Assembly: GCA_045599645.1 (NCBI GenBank)
Contig: JAZRWI010000058.1
Span: forward strand, 32,482-96,481
Reading direction: 5' to 3'
Source of the DNA: RUG334 sp045599645
GTDB taxonomy: Bacteria; Muiribacteriota; Ozemobacteria; Ozemobacterales; Ozemobacteraceae
Length of the DNA stretch: 64,000 bases
Under the pieces are notes generated by a model. It was not told the origin of the DNA. It ran no database searches and worked only from the letters and a program-made list of their open reading frames with translations. Position numbers and translations under genes: made by a program. Below are positions 42,734-52,665 of the stretch, in pieces; within the stretch, counting starts at the first letter, position 1, and the number at the start of each line of letters is the position of its first letter.

Positions 42734-44110
42734 ATGAGATTTAATAAGACATTGCACTGGGCTGAAGGGCTGTTTTTACAACAGCAGCATTTACAATATT
42801 TACAGCAGGATTATCTGGATAGGATTAGAGCCTCCAGAAATCTTGACGCTCCATATTCTGAAGGTTTTATTGATTTGGAATTAGATGAAGAAGCGTTAGA
42901 TACCAACAGAATAAGTATCAAGAAAGTATCAGCGATTTTTAATTCCGGTCTGGAAATTAGTATGCCTGGCAATGCTAATGTTTTATCTATTGACATATCT
43001 TCAAAGCTTAAAGATGTTAAGACCGCTATGATGGTTTATCTTGCTGCACCTTGTTTCTCTGAGATAAACGGAAACGTCTGCTCAGACGGTGATACTTCCG
43101 AAAAACGCATCTATGTAACAGATAGCACAAAAGTCAGAGACCAGAATACCGGCGAATCAGAAACATTAGTTGCAGTTAACAGAATAAATGTAAAATTATT
43201 AACAGACTTAGATGATACTTCAGAATATGAACTGCTTCCTTTAGTTAGAATTTTACCACATTCTGAAAGTATAGGCTCTTCAATTGCTAAAATAGATACT
43301 GATTTTGTTCCACCATTCTGGATGAACAGTGAATCCTGGCCAATAGCTCCTAGATTGAATGAATTGCTGATTTTGATGAGGAGACGTAGAGACGCACTCT
43401 TAAGTAATTTTTCATCCTCTTCTTTCATGCCAGAGAATATGAATGGAACCGTCACTCATAATATGCTACAACTGATGGTTCTGAATAAGTTTATTGGTAT
43501 ATTTTCTTCGACCTTTATGCCGGGGGTTTCCAGGATATTTGATCTGTTTGTTAGTTTAAAAGCCCTTCATGGTGAGCTTTCTGCATTGTATCCTATGAGG
43601 GATATTTCAGAAATTGGGAACTATGAACATTACGATTGTGCTGATGGTTTTAATGATTTGGTCATTCAGATTAGATCAATGCTACTCTCAGAAGGCGAAA
43701 CATCATTTATTAAACTTGATTTTGTTCTCGACGGAAGAATGTTTAAAGCTAAATTGGACGATGCAAGCCTTATTCAGGCAGAAGAATATTATGTTGCACT
43801 TACTAGTGAATCAGATTCAACTGAAATTGCAAAGGCAGCTGAAGAGGGCGATAAAATCAGACTTATACCTCCAACTCTGATTGATAAGAGAGTTAGAGGT
43901 GCCAAGCTTATAGAAGTTAGATATCCACCAAAGTATTTCCCGTCATTAGTAAATACTGTTTGGTTTAAAATAGAAAGAGAAGAATCAACTGCTATCTGGA
44001 ATGACATTAAGAATCAGCAGACTATTGTTTTTGACTGGGTTCAGACAATGTTCCCTGATTTGAAGATTAATGTATATATAACCTTGAAACCTAAGAAACC
44101 AGGTAAATGA
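42734..44110 (+). CDS. tssK: T6SS baseplate-membrane connector TssK
   Basis: 458 residues. The start is diagnostic: LHWAEGLFLQQQHLQYLQQD. ILPHSESIGSSI and SRIFDLFVSLKALHGELSAL also fit the TssK family, as does the final INVYITLKPK. TssK trimers join the baseplate to TssL/TssM. AAGAAGG is before the ATG; 4-bp overlap with tssL (ATGA). Confidence 0.95.
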   Translation: MRFNKTLHWAEGLFLQQQHLQYLQQDYLDRIRASRNLDAPYSEGFIDLELDEEALDTNRISIKKVSAIFNSGLEISMPGNANVLSIDISSKLKDVKTAMMVYLAAPCFSEINGNVCSDGDTSEKRIYVTDSTKVRDQNTGESETLVAVNRINVKLLTDLDDTSEYELLPLVRILPHSESIGSSIAKIDTDFVPPFWMNSESWPIAPRLNELLILMRRRRDALLSNFSSSSFMPENMNGTVTHNMLQLMVLNKFIGIFSSTFMPGVSRIFDLFVSLKALHGELSALYPMRDISEIGNYEHYDCADGFNDLVIQIRSMLLSEGETSFIKLDFVLDGRMFKAKLDDASLIQAEEYYVALTSESDSTEIAKAAEEGDKIRLIPPTLIDKRVRGAKLIEVRYPPKYFPSLVNTVWFKIEREESTAIWNDIKNQQTIVFDWVQTMFPDLKINVYITLKPKKPGK

Positions 44111-44826
44111 CTATGAAAGAAAATCGTTTAGAAGAGCTTTGCAGGCCTATAGTATCAAAGCTTTGCGTTTATTGGCAGATGGCAAATGCCGGTGAAGCTC
44201 TTGACGTTGAGGACGTTGAATTAAGTCTTAGAAGTCTGCTGTCTTCAATAAAGGAACAGATAGCTGATGACCCGTCACTTAAAAGGGGATTTTCCAAGAT
44301 AGAAAGACCGTTGGTTTTCTTTATTGATTACACGATACGAGAAGGTCATTTCCCTTTTAAACGTGATTGGCATGAAATTTCCTATGATTATAATGAACTT
44401 TCAGGCGACGAAAAGTTTTTTGATTTGTTGACTGAGTCATTAGATGACCCTGATACCTCAGAACAATTATATATGTATTATCTGTTTTTGGGGTTAGGTT
44501 TTGATGGTTGTCAGACAGACCATGAATATATTGAGCGCAGGATGAAGGTTTGTGCTACTAGATTCAACATAGGTTTTAATCCTTCAAAGGACTTATTGTC
44601 TGATGAAAATATAGCAAAGCCCGTAAAAATATTAAAAAATAACGATAACTTTTTCTTCCAGGCAAAAAAGATTTTGCTAATTTCTGTGTTTTTGTCTTTT
44701 TTAGCTTTGGTAATAAATGTTTCTTTCTATTATTTCTACACTGAGGGTGTATTGGATTTGACATATAAAGTATATGACAGTCTCAATGAAACTCTAGGTG
44801 AACAGAAATCAATCCATATAAAGTAA
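44107..44826 (+). CDS. tssL: T6SS inner-membrane protein TssL (DotU family)
   Basis: 239 residues. Cytoplasmic hook-shaped domain (about 1-180) with LCRPIVSKLCVYWQMANAGE, VFFIDYTIREGHFPFKRDW and YYLFLGLGFDG, followed by one membrane segment (about 193-215) and a short periplasmic tail. No peptidoglycan-binding extension. Forms the membrane complex with TssM. Confidence 0.94.
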   Translation: MTMKENRLEELCRPIVSKLCVYWQMANAGEALDVEDVELSLRSLLSSIKEQIADDPSLKRGFSKIERPLVFFIDYTIREGHFPFKRDWHEISYDYNELSGDEKFFDLLTESLDDPDTSEQLYMYYLFLGLGFDGCQTDHEYIERRMKVCATRFNIGFNPSKDLLSDENIAKPVKILKNNDNFFFQAKKILLISVFLSFLALVINVSFYYFYTEGVLDLTYKVYDSLNETLGEQKSIHIK

Positions 44827-44875
44827 CAATTGTTAGATTTGTTTTGAAAACTAAGCTATTCGGAGCCTGATTATT

Positions 44876-47800
44876 ATGCCACAAGGTGCGCCAAATATAT
44901 TACAAAATTCTTTCACTCAAAGTGCAATTTCAAGATTGATGTCTGAAGTGACTTCTTTCTTGAATAACCATTGGGTTGCTGTTCTTATTGTTTCTGCTGT
45001 TATTGCTTTATTTACAATGGTTCCGGCTTATCTCAAAAAACGCAGGGAAGCTGCTAAGCTGGAAAAAGAACGCAGCGAAATAAGAGAAGACCTGAAAGCA
45101 TGGAAAGATCTCGCCAAAGAAAAAGAAGCTCAAAAAGAAGCTGAACAAGAAAGGTCTGAAAACCTTAAGCACGTAGAAAATATCTATGACCGTGGTCTTG
45201 ATATGATCAAGCAGGCAGGAAAAAAGAATGACGATCTTAATTGGTTTATGATGCTAGGGGAGCCACAAAGTGGTAAAAGCCAGTTATTGATGTCATCTAA
45301 TATTGAATTTTTAGAAACAGGTTCTAGCGATACTAATGATCCTGATAATATGGTTGTGACGGATAATTTGCCTCTGAGATGCTGGCTTTCCGGGAATGCC
45401 TATGTTCTGGATGTAGGTGGAAAAGAATTCTTTGATAACGACAATTCCGGGAAGATGAACGAGTGGAAAAAGGTCGTTGAGCTTGTTAATAAAACAAAAA
45501 AGAAAAAGCCTCTTGGCGGCGTTATTGTTGTTGTTCCTGCAGACGCTTTAATAGCAGATAGCGAAGAGATAACCGTAAAGAAAAGTTCTTTAATGGCAAA
45601 GAGAATTTTTTCAATGGTGAATGACTTAGGAATGATTCTTCCTTGTCATATCGTTGTGACAAAGCTTGACATGGTTTTGGGCTGCGCGGAATATTTTGCA
45701 AACTTAAAGGACGAAGTAACCGAACAGATTTTCGGTTGGAGAAATACTGAGACTCAAGGGGATTATGATAAAAAAGCTTTTTCTAGCTATTGGAAGGAAT
45801 TGGTCAAAAAACTGCGTGCTGGCTCTATTTCTAACATGCTGAGTGAAAAAATACATGATGCCAATTTTACTAAAGGAATAAACAGAATATCCATAACAAG
45901 TAATGCGTATTTGTTTGCGGATGAATTTGATAAATTAAAGAAAAACCTTTCTATATACCTGGAACACTTATTTGGAGATGATACCTGGTTTTCAAGTAAG
46001 GAAGATTTTATGCTTTCCGGTGTTTATTTTACTATGGCCCATGACGGCAGAGTAAGATTAAGCTCTGCTGTTTCTGAAATTACAAATAAGCCGGTCGATT
46101 CTTCACCACTCGTTTCTCCAGCAAAGCTTTTAAATCATTCTTGCTTTGTTAAGAAGCTCTTATGTGATGTTATTTTTAAAGATAATCAAAATTCATGCTA
46201 TACAACTCAGAAGACTATAAAGAAAAATATAATATATTATGCAGGTAGTGTAATAGCCTTAGTATTAGCTTTCTTCTGGCTATTTTCTTTGTATTATAAT
46301 CATGATAAACTAAGAAATGCTGTTCTGCTGAGAACTACAGAATTCAATAACATTATTAAGTTAGCAAATGAAAAGGCTATAGAAAATTCTCCTATTGTTG
46401 GAGAAGAAGCAGATGGAAAAGTTGTTTTTTGCGATTCATTACCAATGGCGTCCAGTTATATAACAGATTCCAGACTAAGCTTTTTTAACACATATATGTT
46501 AGAAAACAGAGCTTCTTATACTTTCCCAGGGTATTTTTTTGCCAGCTTATTTACCTTCTGGGATTTCTCTATGTCAAATTCAACAATGGAAGACTGTAAG
46601 CGTGCATTATTTACAGATATGGTTTTCATTCCTACCATGGAACTGTTCTGCAGACACGTTAATTCTGATGTAGAAAGAACAGAAGTATATAATGCCACTA
46701 AGAGACAAGCCATTTATGATTTAATAGAAATAGCTGCAAATAGCAATAAGAATACGAAGTTCTTACCAGATAATAGCAATATGTATGTTAAACTGCCGTT
46801 TGCTGCAATTCTTACACACCTGAAGCCTGATATTACAAAATACCAGCTCGAAATTTTTGGGATTGATGATGATGGAAAAGTAGAAATTTCAAAAAAGAGA
46901 CTATACTCTTTGCTCATAAAACCGGAATTTGAGCATGCTATTTGGAATGCCGGCGATGAATTGTTGTCTAGATGGAAAACTCTGGATATTTATCCTGATT
47001 CTGGTTTTAGCGAAATATGTATTTCTAGTAATGCCTCTGCAAAATATAGAAGCTTTGAGGAAAAAATCAGAAATCTAGCCCAAAAGTTAGGTTCTAACTA
47101 TTCTGATGATTATGTCAGCTTAGCAGAAATTGATAACTGTATTTCAAAACAGAGAGAACTGCTTCAGCCGTTGGAAAAATATTCCTCTGGAGCTTGGGTA
47201 TCCAAACATCTAATGCCACTTTCCGGTGAATTTGTCATAAATCATTTGACTAAGGAATATGAAAATCTCTTAGATGAAGATATTGCTCTGTTGAAAAAAT
47301 TATACGGAGAATCCTTAACTAGAAATTATTCTTTTAATAGCTTAGCTGAACTGTCAGCTCAAACACAGTCTTCAAAAGTCAAAAATCCTTTTATTGAACT
47401 GGATGGAACCCATACTCTGGCTAAAAATCTGATAGCAGAAAAAAAGAAGAATATGCTCGAAAATCGTGCTTCTTTTGCAAAAGATGGGTTTTTCTTTGCT
47501 GATCCAAACTCTAATACTGTTCCGCTTTCGAAAGCAATCAGCAGTCTACAGAATTTATCTGAAATCAAAGACCTTCCAAATTATAAGTCTGACAGAAATT
47601 GGCTTCTTGAAAATGAATTACTTAAGCTGGAAAAATATTCAAGCCAGAAGCAGGAAGCCTTAAATGACTATGCCGCAACTTTGCCAAAAACCGAAGAAAT
47701 TGGCAAGTGTATTTTAGCTTATAAGAGTATATTAAAAGCTAGAATAAACGAAGTCAGGTATAGAATGTTTGAAGACTTTTTCTATTCAGCACCACAAAGT

Positions 47801-49780
47801 CCGGAAGGTTTTATAAACCTGGTAAAAGAAACATCAGACGGTTATCCTGATGGAATTCTTGGCATGAACCTTTATTTGGTTGATGAATGTTTTGGACCTA
47901 TACAGGCTTTGCATGAATTTGACTATGATATAGGAAATAAAGTTAATTTTTCTAAATCTTTCTTCGAATACATGTTTAAAGCCAATATAAATACTGGTAA
48001 GGAAATTGAAGAGAAAAAACAACCTGAACAGCTTGAAGTGGCTTCAGAAACTAAGAGCATTATCACTTTAAAAAATCTGGACTATACTGTTCCTCCAGAA
48101 TTGATACATGAGTTTGAAGCTTTCCATGCTGGTTTGAGTGAATATTATCGAAACTATATTTTTTATTGGGGATATTATATTGAAAACCACATTACCCATA
48201 ATGCCAGAAACTGGAAAGAGTTAAAGGATAGTATTGCTCACCTGAATGCTAATCAGATTAATACTTTACTTAGTGTTGGTTATTCTAACTCGATTCAGGT
48301 AATCAAGAATATTCCTGATGTATTTCTTGATGATGATGGTCTGGCTTTGAAGCAGAAGATGATTGGCATATTATCTGCTAAGCAGCAGACTTTGTCACCT
48401 GATTTCCTGGAAATTTGCAATAGGAATCTTAATAACTGGGCTGCATTACCTGCAGATCCAAAAAGTGCCTATATTCACCTGCAGAATATACCTCAAAATC
48501 AGAAAAAAGCCGAATTTATGGCTGTCGCTAACAAGGAATCTATTGGCTCTATCGGTTGGTGGCGCCAGTTTGTCAATAATGGCATGGATATTTTGAAACG
48601 TGAGGCTATAAGAGGATTTAAGGATGACATTGATGAAGCATTGAATCCACAGCCAACTATAGCCTACAATCTTGATGGCTCAAGAAATAATGTTTCCCCG
48701 GCAAAAAATTTAAAGGTCGGTTTCCCTGTCTGTCGCGATACAAGAGTAGAAATGTCTATTGCTGACATGAGAAAGTTTGCCAGTTATTTATCTAATCTTG
48801 GTTTTGATAGCGAAGTTAAGTCTCATGAATCTGATGGTTTGGAACAGGGTGAAGAAGTAGTCATATACATGGAAGACGAGTTGGATAATGATTCTTCTGC
48901 CGAAAATACAGTTGATAGCTACGGAAGAATTTCTGGTTGGGCTTCTAAGGCTTTGACTATTGCTACTGTTTTAACAGAAGCACAGCCGGCAACATTCTCG
49001 CTGGTTCTGCCTCCGGCTTCTGTCCAGAGATCGCTTAGTGATGAATTTGGTCAAGGAAGAGTTCCATTGGCTATATACAAGTATCCTTACATATCTGTAA
49101 CAAGCGGAATGGATTTACAAAGATCAGAAGTGCTGACTTCCGCATCTTCCAGAGACATAGAACTGGCAAAGGGCTTGCTTTGTGATACAAGCTTAGCTAT
49201 TAAGATGTATACTTATTCTGATTCTGTCAGACCAGATGCCTTTATTGATGTTGTTGGCTCCTGGGCACCATTAAGACTTTATTTGCTGCACAAGAATAAA
49301 TTGGACGCTAGCAAAAAAATCGTTTATGTATCTATTGTTTTTGAAGACCCGAACAAAGACAGATACATACTTTGGTTAGGATACAGATTCGGAACTGCTC
49401 TTCCATTGCCAAATGAATGGCCGACAATGAAAGATAATACTCTTATGCCTGGTATAGTAAAAGAAGTCTCAGAACAAGAAGAATTTCGTAAATTGAAAAA
49501 TGGCCAAAAAGAAATGCCACAAGAGCTTATACTTGAAAATATGGTAAATCTTGATGTAGGCGATGATAAAAATGCTGTTACCATTCTTGAAGACAATGGT
49601 TCTTTAATAGAATCTAGGGAAGAAGCAGAGTCTGTTGCAAATGACCAGTCTGATGCCATGGAAAAAAAGCTATTGGATAATCAGGATTTCTATAAGACAA
49701 AGATTGATCAAACAACCTTAGATAGAAGACAATCTATTAAAGAAAAAATAGACTTTTTGCGAGATAGAGTAAAACAGTAA
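44876..49780 (+). CDS. tssM: T6SS inner-membrane core protein TssM (IcmF family)
   Basis: 1634 residues, longer than the usual 1100-1300. Membrane segment at about 32-52, then a coiled coil, then a cytoplasmic NTPase-like domain with Walker A GEPQSGKS at 128-135, VLDVGGKEFFDND and VVVPADALIADSEE, then a membrane segment at about 452-470 and a very large periplasmic part. Only one N-terminal membrane segment is seen, whereas TssM normally has two before the NTPase domain. The C-terminal VgrG/TssJ-contacting beta region (FGQGRVPLAIYKYPYI; RYILWLGYRFGTALPLPNEW) is present. Ends the operon. Confidence 0.95.
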   Translation: MPQGAPNILQNSFTQSAISRLMSEVTSFLNNHWVAVLIVSAVIALFTMVPAYLKKRREAAKLEKERSEIREDLKAWKDLAKEKEAQKEAEQERSENLKHVENIYDRGLDMIKQAGKKNDDLNWFMMLGEPQSGKSQLLMSSNIEFLETGSSDTNDPDNMVVTDNLPLRCWLSGNAYVLDVGGKEFFDNDNSGKMNEWKKVVELVNKTKKKKPLGGVIVVVPADALIADSEEITVKKSSLMAKRIFSMVNDLGMILPCHIVVTKLDMVLGCAEYFANLKDEVTEQIFGWRNTETQGDYDKKAFSSYWKELVKKLRAGSISNMLSEKIHDANFTKGINRISITSNAYLFADEFDKLKKNLSIYLEHLFGDDTWFSSKEDFMLSGVYFTMAHDGRVRLSSAVSEITNKPVDSSPLVSPAKLLNHSCFVKKLLCDVIFKDNQNSCYTTQKTIKKNIIYYAGSVIALVLAFFWLFSLYYNHDKLRNAVLLRTTEFNNIIKLANEKAIENSPIVGEEADGKVVFCDSLPMASSYITDSRLSFFNTYMLENRASYTFPGYFFASLFTFWDFSMSNSTMEDCKRALFTDMVFIPTMELFCRHVNSDVERTEVYNATKRQAIYDLIEIAANSNKNTKFLPDNSNMYVKLPFAAILTHLKPDITKYQLEIFGIDDDGKVEISKKRLYSLLIKPEFEHAIWNAGDELLSRWKTLDIYPDSGFSEICISSNASAKYRSFEEKIRNLAQKLGSNYSDDYVSLAEIDNCISKQRELLQPLEKYSSGAWVSKHLMPLSGEFVINHLTKEYENLLDEDIALLKKLYGESLTRNYSFNSLAELSAQTQSSKVKNPFIELDGTHTLAKNLIAEKKKNMLENRASFAKDGFFFADPNSNTVPLSKAISSLQNLSEIKDLPNYKSDRNWLLENELLKLEKYSSQKQEALNDYAATLPKTEEIGKCILAYKSILKARINEVRYRMFEDFFYSAPQSPEGFINLVKETSDGYPDGILGMNLYLVDECFGPIQALHEFDYDIGNKVNFSKSFFEYMFKANINTGKEIEEKKQPEQLEVASETKSIITLKNLDYTVPPELIHEFEAFHAGLSEYYRNYIFYWGYYIENHITHNARNWKELKDSIAHLNANQINTLLSVGYSNSIQVIKNIPDVFLDDDGLALKQKMIGILSAKQQTLSPDFLEICNRNLNNWAALPADPKSAYIHLQNIPQNQKKAEFMAVANKESIGSIGWWRQFVNNGMDILKREAIRGFKDDIDEALNPQPTIAYNLDGSRNNVSPAKNLKVGFPVCRDTRVEMSIADMRKFASYLSNLGFDSEVKSHESDGLEQGEEVVIYMEDELDNDSSAENTVDSYGRISGWASKALTIATVLTEAQPATFSLVLPPASVQRSLSDEFGQGRVPLAIYKYPYISVTSGMDLQRSEVLTSASSRDIELAKGLLCDTSLAIKMYTYSDSVRPDAFIDVVGSWAPLRLYLLHKNKLDASKKIVYVSIVFEDPNKDRYILWLGYRFGTALPLPNEWPTMKDNTLMPGIVKEVSEQEEFRKLKNGQKEMPQELILENMVNLDVGDDKNAVTILEDNGSLIESREEAESVANDQSDAMEKKLLDNQDFYKTKIDQTTLDRRQSIKEKIDFLRDRVKQ

Positions 49781-49801
49781 GGGTCACTTTTACAAAAATA
49801 C

Positions 49802-49848
49802 AAAAATCCTCTTCGGTTTCTTCTTAGAAGAAATTAAAGAGGATTTTT
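49802..49848 (+). terminator. T6SS operon terminator
   Basis: AAAAATCCTCTT/AAGAGGATTTTT (12-bp stem) encloses a second hairpin TTTCTTC-TTA-GAAGAAA; T-rich tail. The remaining 49849-50082 spacer is AT-rich and holds the promoter below. Confidence 0.85.
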
Positions 49849-49944
49849 CTTTTCTGAACGTTTTGAATATAGTTTAGAAATTATATTTAAATAATTAGGT
49901 AACGCTTTAATTAAATGCCATTAATAAAAGAAGAGTTGAGAAAT

Positions 49945-49972
49945 TTGAAATCACATAATGAAATCCTATAAT
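49945..49972 (+). promoter_or_regulatory. Promoter of the 50083-56772 gene run
   Basis: TTGAAA, 16-bp spacer, perfect TATAAT; leaves a leader of about 100 bases before the ATP-grasp start codon. The leader shows no obvious hairpin. Confidence 0.65.
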
Positions 49973-50082
49973 ACTTATTCTCTGGCGTATGTTCATGGTT
50001 ATAATAAACTTGCCTTTTACTACTAAAAACTATAGAATAATTTACACAAATTTAAAATAAACAAAACAAAACGGAAAAAATA

Positions 50083-51243
50083 ATGAACGTAATTTATTTA
50101 TCACCACATTTTCCACCTAATTTTATTGAATTCGTAGTTGGTCTTGCAAACAGAGGCATAAACGTTCTCGGTATTGGTGAAGACAATTACGATAATCTTC
50201 CAGAACACTTAAAAGAACATCTTGCTGATTACTATAAAGTAGACAGCATGGAAGATTACGAACAGGTATATCGCGCTGCCGCATGGTTCTGCCACAAGTG
50301 GGGCCACATTGCAAAGGTTGAATCCAATAACGAATATTGGATGATGCTTGAAGCAAAGCTTCGTGAAGATTTCAATATTCCAGGCGACAATATTGCCAGA
50401 ACACTTCATATCCAGAAAAAATCAGATATGAAAGAAATTTTCCGCAGTGTTAATGCTCCTGTAGCTGACGGTGTTATTGCAAAAGACCGCCACACTCTCG
50501 ATGAATTTATTAAAAAGCATGGTTATCCTGTTTTTGCTAAACCCGACCGTGGTGTAGGCGCTGCTGGCGGTTTTAAGATTGCAAATGACGACGATGTTCA
50601 GGATTTTTGGATGAAAAAGCCTGATTGCGATTATTTCGTTGAAGAATTTGTTGAAGGCGACCTGACTACCTTCGACGGTCTTGTTAACAAAGACGGAGAA
50701 ATCGAATTCACATCTTCTCTCTGCGCTTTCAATAGTGCCTTTGATCTTGTAGCAAACAATGATGATTTGAGCTTCTACATCAACCGCAATATACCGGCAG
50801 ACCAGGAAGAAATTGGTCGCAGATGCGTTAAGGCATTCGACCTTCGTTCAAGATTCTTCCATCTTGAATTCCTGCGCAAAAAAGACGGTAGCTTGGTTGC
50901 TATGGAAATGAACTGCCGCGCTCCTGGCGGATACACTGTTGACCTGATGAACTATGCTAACGACGTTAACATTTTCCAGGAATGGGCTAATATGGTTTCT
51001 GGTAACCATTTCTCTGAAAAATTTGAACGCAAGTATTATTCAGCTCATATTAGCCGCAAGGAAGGTAAGAATTATCTCCACGATAACGATGAAATATTTG
51101 CAAGCTTTAACGAAAAGATTGCTTCATATCAGATTCTGCCTCCTATTTTCGCAGATGTTATGGGCAACGAAGCTTTCCTGGTTAGAGCTGAAACCCTGGA
51201 TGAAATCGTAGAAATGGTTAAGTTCATTCAGCAGAAGGCTTGA
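50083..51243 (+). CDS. ATP-grasp ligase-like protein
   Basis: 386 residues. Preceding N domain (1-110) starts MNVIYLSPHFPPNFIEF with a nucleotide-like GINVLGIGED strand; the ATP-grasp region follows: KHGYPVFAKPDRGVGAAGGF (adenine/phosphate loop), YFVEEFVEGDLTTFDG and the metal site RFFHLEFLRKKDGSLVAMEM-N-CRAPGG. ATP-grasp enzymes join a carboxylate to an amine or thiol via acyl phosphate. The substrate cannot be read; it resembles carnosine-synthase-like ligases in general layout. GGAAAAA is the only ribosome-site candidate. First gene of a tight seven-gene run. Confidence 0.85.
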   Translation: MNVIYLSPHFPPNFIEFVVGLANRGINVLGIGEDNYDNLPEHLKEHLADYYKVDSMEDYEQVYRAAAWFCHKWGHIAKVESNNEYWMMLEAKLREDFNIPGDNIARTLHIQKKSDMKEIFRSVNAPVADGVIAKDRHTLDEFIKKHGYPVFAKPDRGVGAAGGFKIANDDDVQDFWMKKPDCDYFVEEFVEGDLTTFDGLVNKDGEIEFTSSLCAFNSAFDLVANNDDLSFYINRNIPADQEEIGRRCVKAFDLRSRFFHLEFLRKKDGSLVAMEMNCRAPGGYTVDLMNYANDVNIFQEWANMVSGNHFSEKFERKYYSAHISRKEGKNYLHDNDEIFASFNEKIASYQILPPIFADVMGNEAFLVRAETLDEIVEMVKFIQQKA

Positions 51244-51264
51244 TAAACAAATCGGAGATAACAG

Positions 51265-52047
51265 ATGGCCTATTCCACATTAAACCTGAACCAGAAATTT
51301 GAATTACGCGGTTATACAGTTTTTTTTGATATTAACGATAGCATCATTGCTGAAAATATTCTGGACTGTCTTGACCGTGCAACAAGCAAATTTATGTCGG
51401 TTTTCGGTCTTAATGAAGAACCAAAGGTAACATTTTACCTGATGAATAGCCATACAGATGTTGAAGCTGCTATTGGCATTCAGGCTAAGGTCGGGAAGGC
51501 TGCACATATTGATTTCGCAACAAACACTATCTGTTTGATGCAGAATAATATAAGTGGCGCTTCCGCTGGTGAAATCGCTGTCAGGGAATTAGGCTATCTT
51601 TACTTCGATAAGAATGTTGGCGAACGTGAAATCCGTATGCGTCAGTTGAGAACTCCTTCATGGTTAAGAGAAGGTTTGGCTCTCCAGTCAGAATATATCG
51701 TCCGCCAGGATCAGTTGGAATTCCTTCAGAAGGGTTGGGAAGTCCTGCAGGAAGCTAAGAAAAATAATCAGCTTATAAAACCTGCTATGATGCTCAAAGA
51801 TATAAATCTTATTCCCGACCCTAATAGAAGGCAGTTGGCTTGCTTTGAAGCTTATTACATGGTTAAGATGCTTATTACAAACAACTGTGACGGTTTCTTT
51901 GCAAAGTATTCTACTTTGATGAAAGCATTAGAAGACATGGAAGCTGAAGTTTGCTTCCGACAGATAACCAGTTTTGATATTGACAGATTTTATACAATGT
52001 TTGAAACATGGGTTAATCAGGCTAATGCTTGGGTTGCTATGGAATAA
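51265..52047 (+). CDS. Gluzincin (peptidase MA-like) fold protein, metal site lost
   Basis: 260 residues, no signal peptide. The layout follows the peptidase MA-like family: VTFYLMNSHTDVEAAIG, then EIAVRELGYLYF in the place of the HExxH helix, then RTPSWLREGLALQSEY, the conserved 'P-WL-EG-A' helix with the third ligand Glu136. Both zinc His are replaced (Arg107, Tyr111), though the catalytic Glu108 stays. It is thus probably a non-catalytic relative, perhaps a binding partner. The assignment is by pattern only. GGAG before the ATG (8 bp). Confidence 0.65.
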   Translation: MAYSTLNLNQKFELRGYTVFFDINDSIIAENILDCLDRATSKFMSVFGLNEEPKVTFYLMNSHTDVEAAIGIQAKVGKAAHIDFATNTICLMQNNISGASAGEIAVRELGYLYFDKNVGEREIRMRQLRTPSWLREGLALQSEYIVRQDQLEFLQKGWEVLQEAKKNNQLIKPAMMLKDINLIPDPNRRQLACFEAYYMVKMLITNNCDGFFAKYSTLMKALEDMEAEVCFRQITSFDIDRFYTMFETWVNQANAWVAME

Positions 52048-52665
52048 ATGAACCTGACTAAGGCCGAGAAGATTACTTATTCATCACTGACTACTATTTT
52101 AATTGTCGGTCTGATGCTACTTATTGTAAAAATCGGAAATAATAAAATCGATAATGGCGTTATTTTACGTAATATCGATAATATTGCCAGATTCACAGAT
52201 AAAACAAAAATTGAGAAAACCTATTATTTTAATGAGGCTGAAAGCAGAAATAAGCTTAATCTCAATAGAACGGACCTTCCAAGTATAAAGAATATTCCTT
52301 GTTTGAGCGCTCCTCTGGCAAAAAGAATTTTTGAATATATCTCTGAAAAAGGCCAGATTGCTGATTTGTCAGAGCTTTTAGAAGTGAAAGGAATGAGCAA
52401 AAAGAAGCTAAAACAGCTTGATTTATATGCCACTGTATTCGGTGGTCATGCAGGCTCAGCAGCCTGGGGAGATAAAATTAACCTCAATTTTACTAATGAA
52501 GATGAATTGGTCACTCTTCCCGGTGTTACAAAAAGTATTGCTGAAAAGATTATTAACTTCAGAAACAGCAATGGCGGTTTTCATTCTGTTGATGATTTAT
52601 ATGAAATTCCAGGTTTGAGCGAAAAAACAATTGGAACTTTCATAAACAGGGTCGAGGTTAAGTAA
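52048..52665 (+). CDS. Membrane-anchored double helix-hairpin-helix (ComEA-like) protein
   Basis: 205 residues. One N-terminal membrane segment (about 11-30), then two ComEA-type helix-hairpin-helix modules. First (about 65-130): SRNKLNLNRTDLPSIKNIP..., LLEVKGMSKKKLKQL. Second (about 142-205): KINLNFTNEDELVTLPGV, then FRNSNGGFHSVDDLYEIPGL. Such modules bind double-stranded DNA without sequence preference; in ComEA they take up DNA in the periplasm. Start ATG follows the previous stop directly. Confidence 0.85.
   Translation: MNLTKAEKITYSSLTTILIVGLMLLIVKIGNNKIDNGVILRNIDNIARFTDKTKIEKTYYFNEAESRNKLNLNRTDLPSIKNIPCLSAPLAKRIFEYISEKGQIADLSELLEVKGMSKKKLKQLDLYATVFGGHAGSAAWGDKINLNFTNEDELVTLPGVTKSIAEKIINFRNSNGGFHSVDDLYEIPGLSEKTIGTFINRVEVK

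Noticed and set aside
26472..49780. Contractile phage tail or prophage
   Set aside because: ClpV, TssK, TssL and TssM are present and there is no capsid, terminase or integrase; it is a T6SS.
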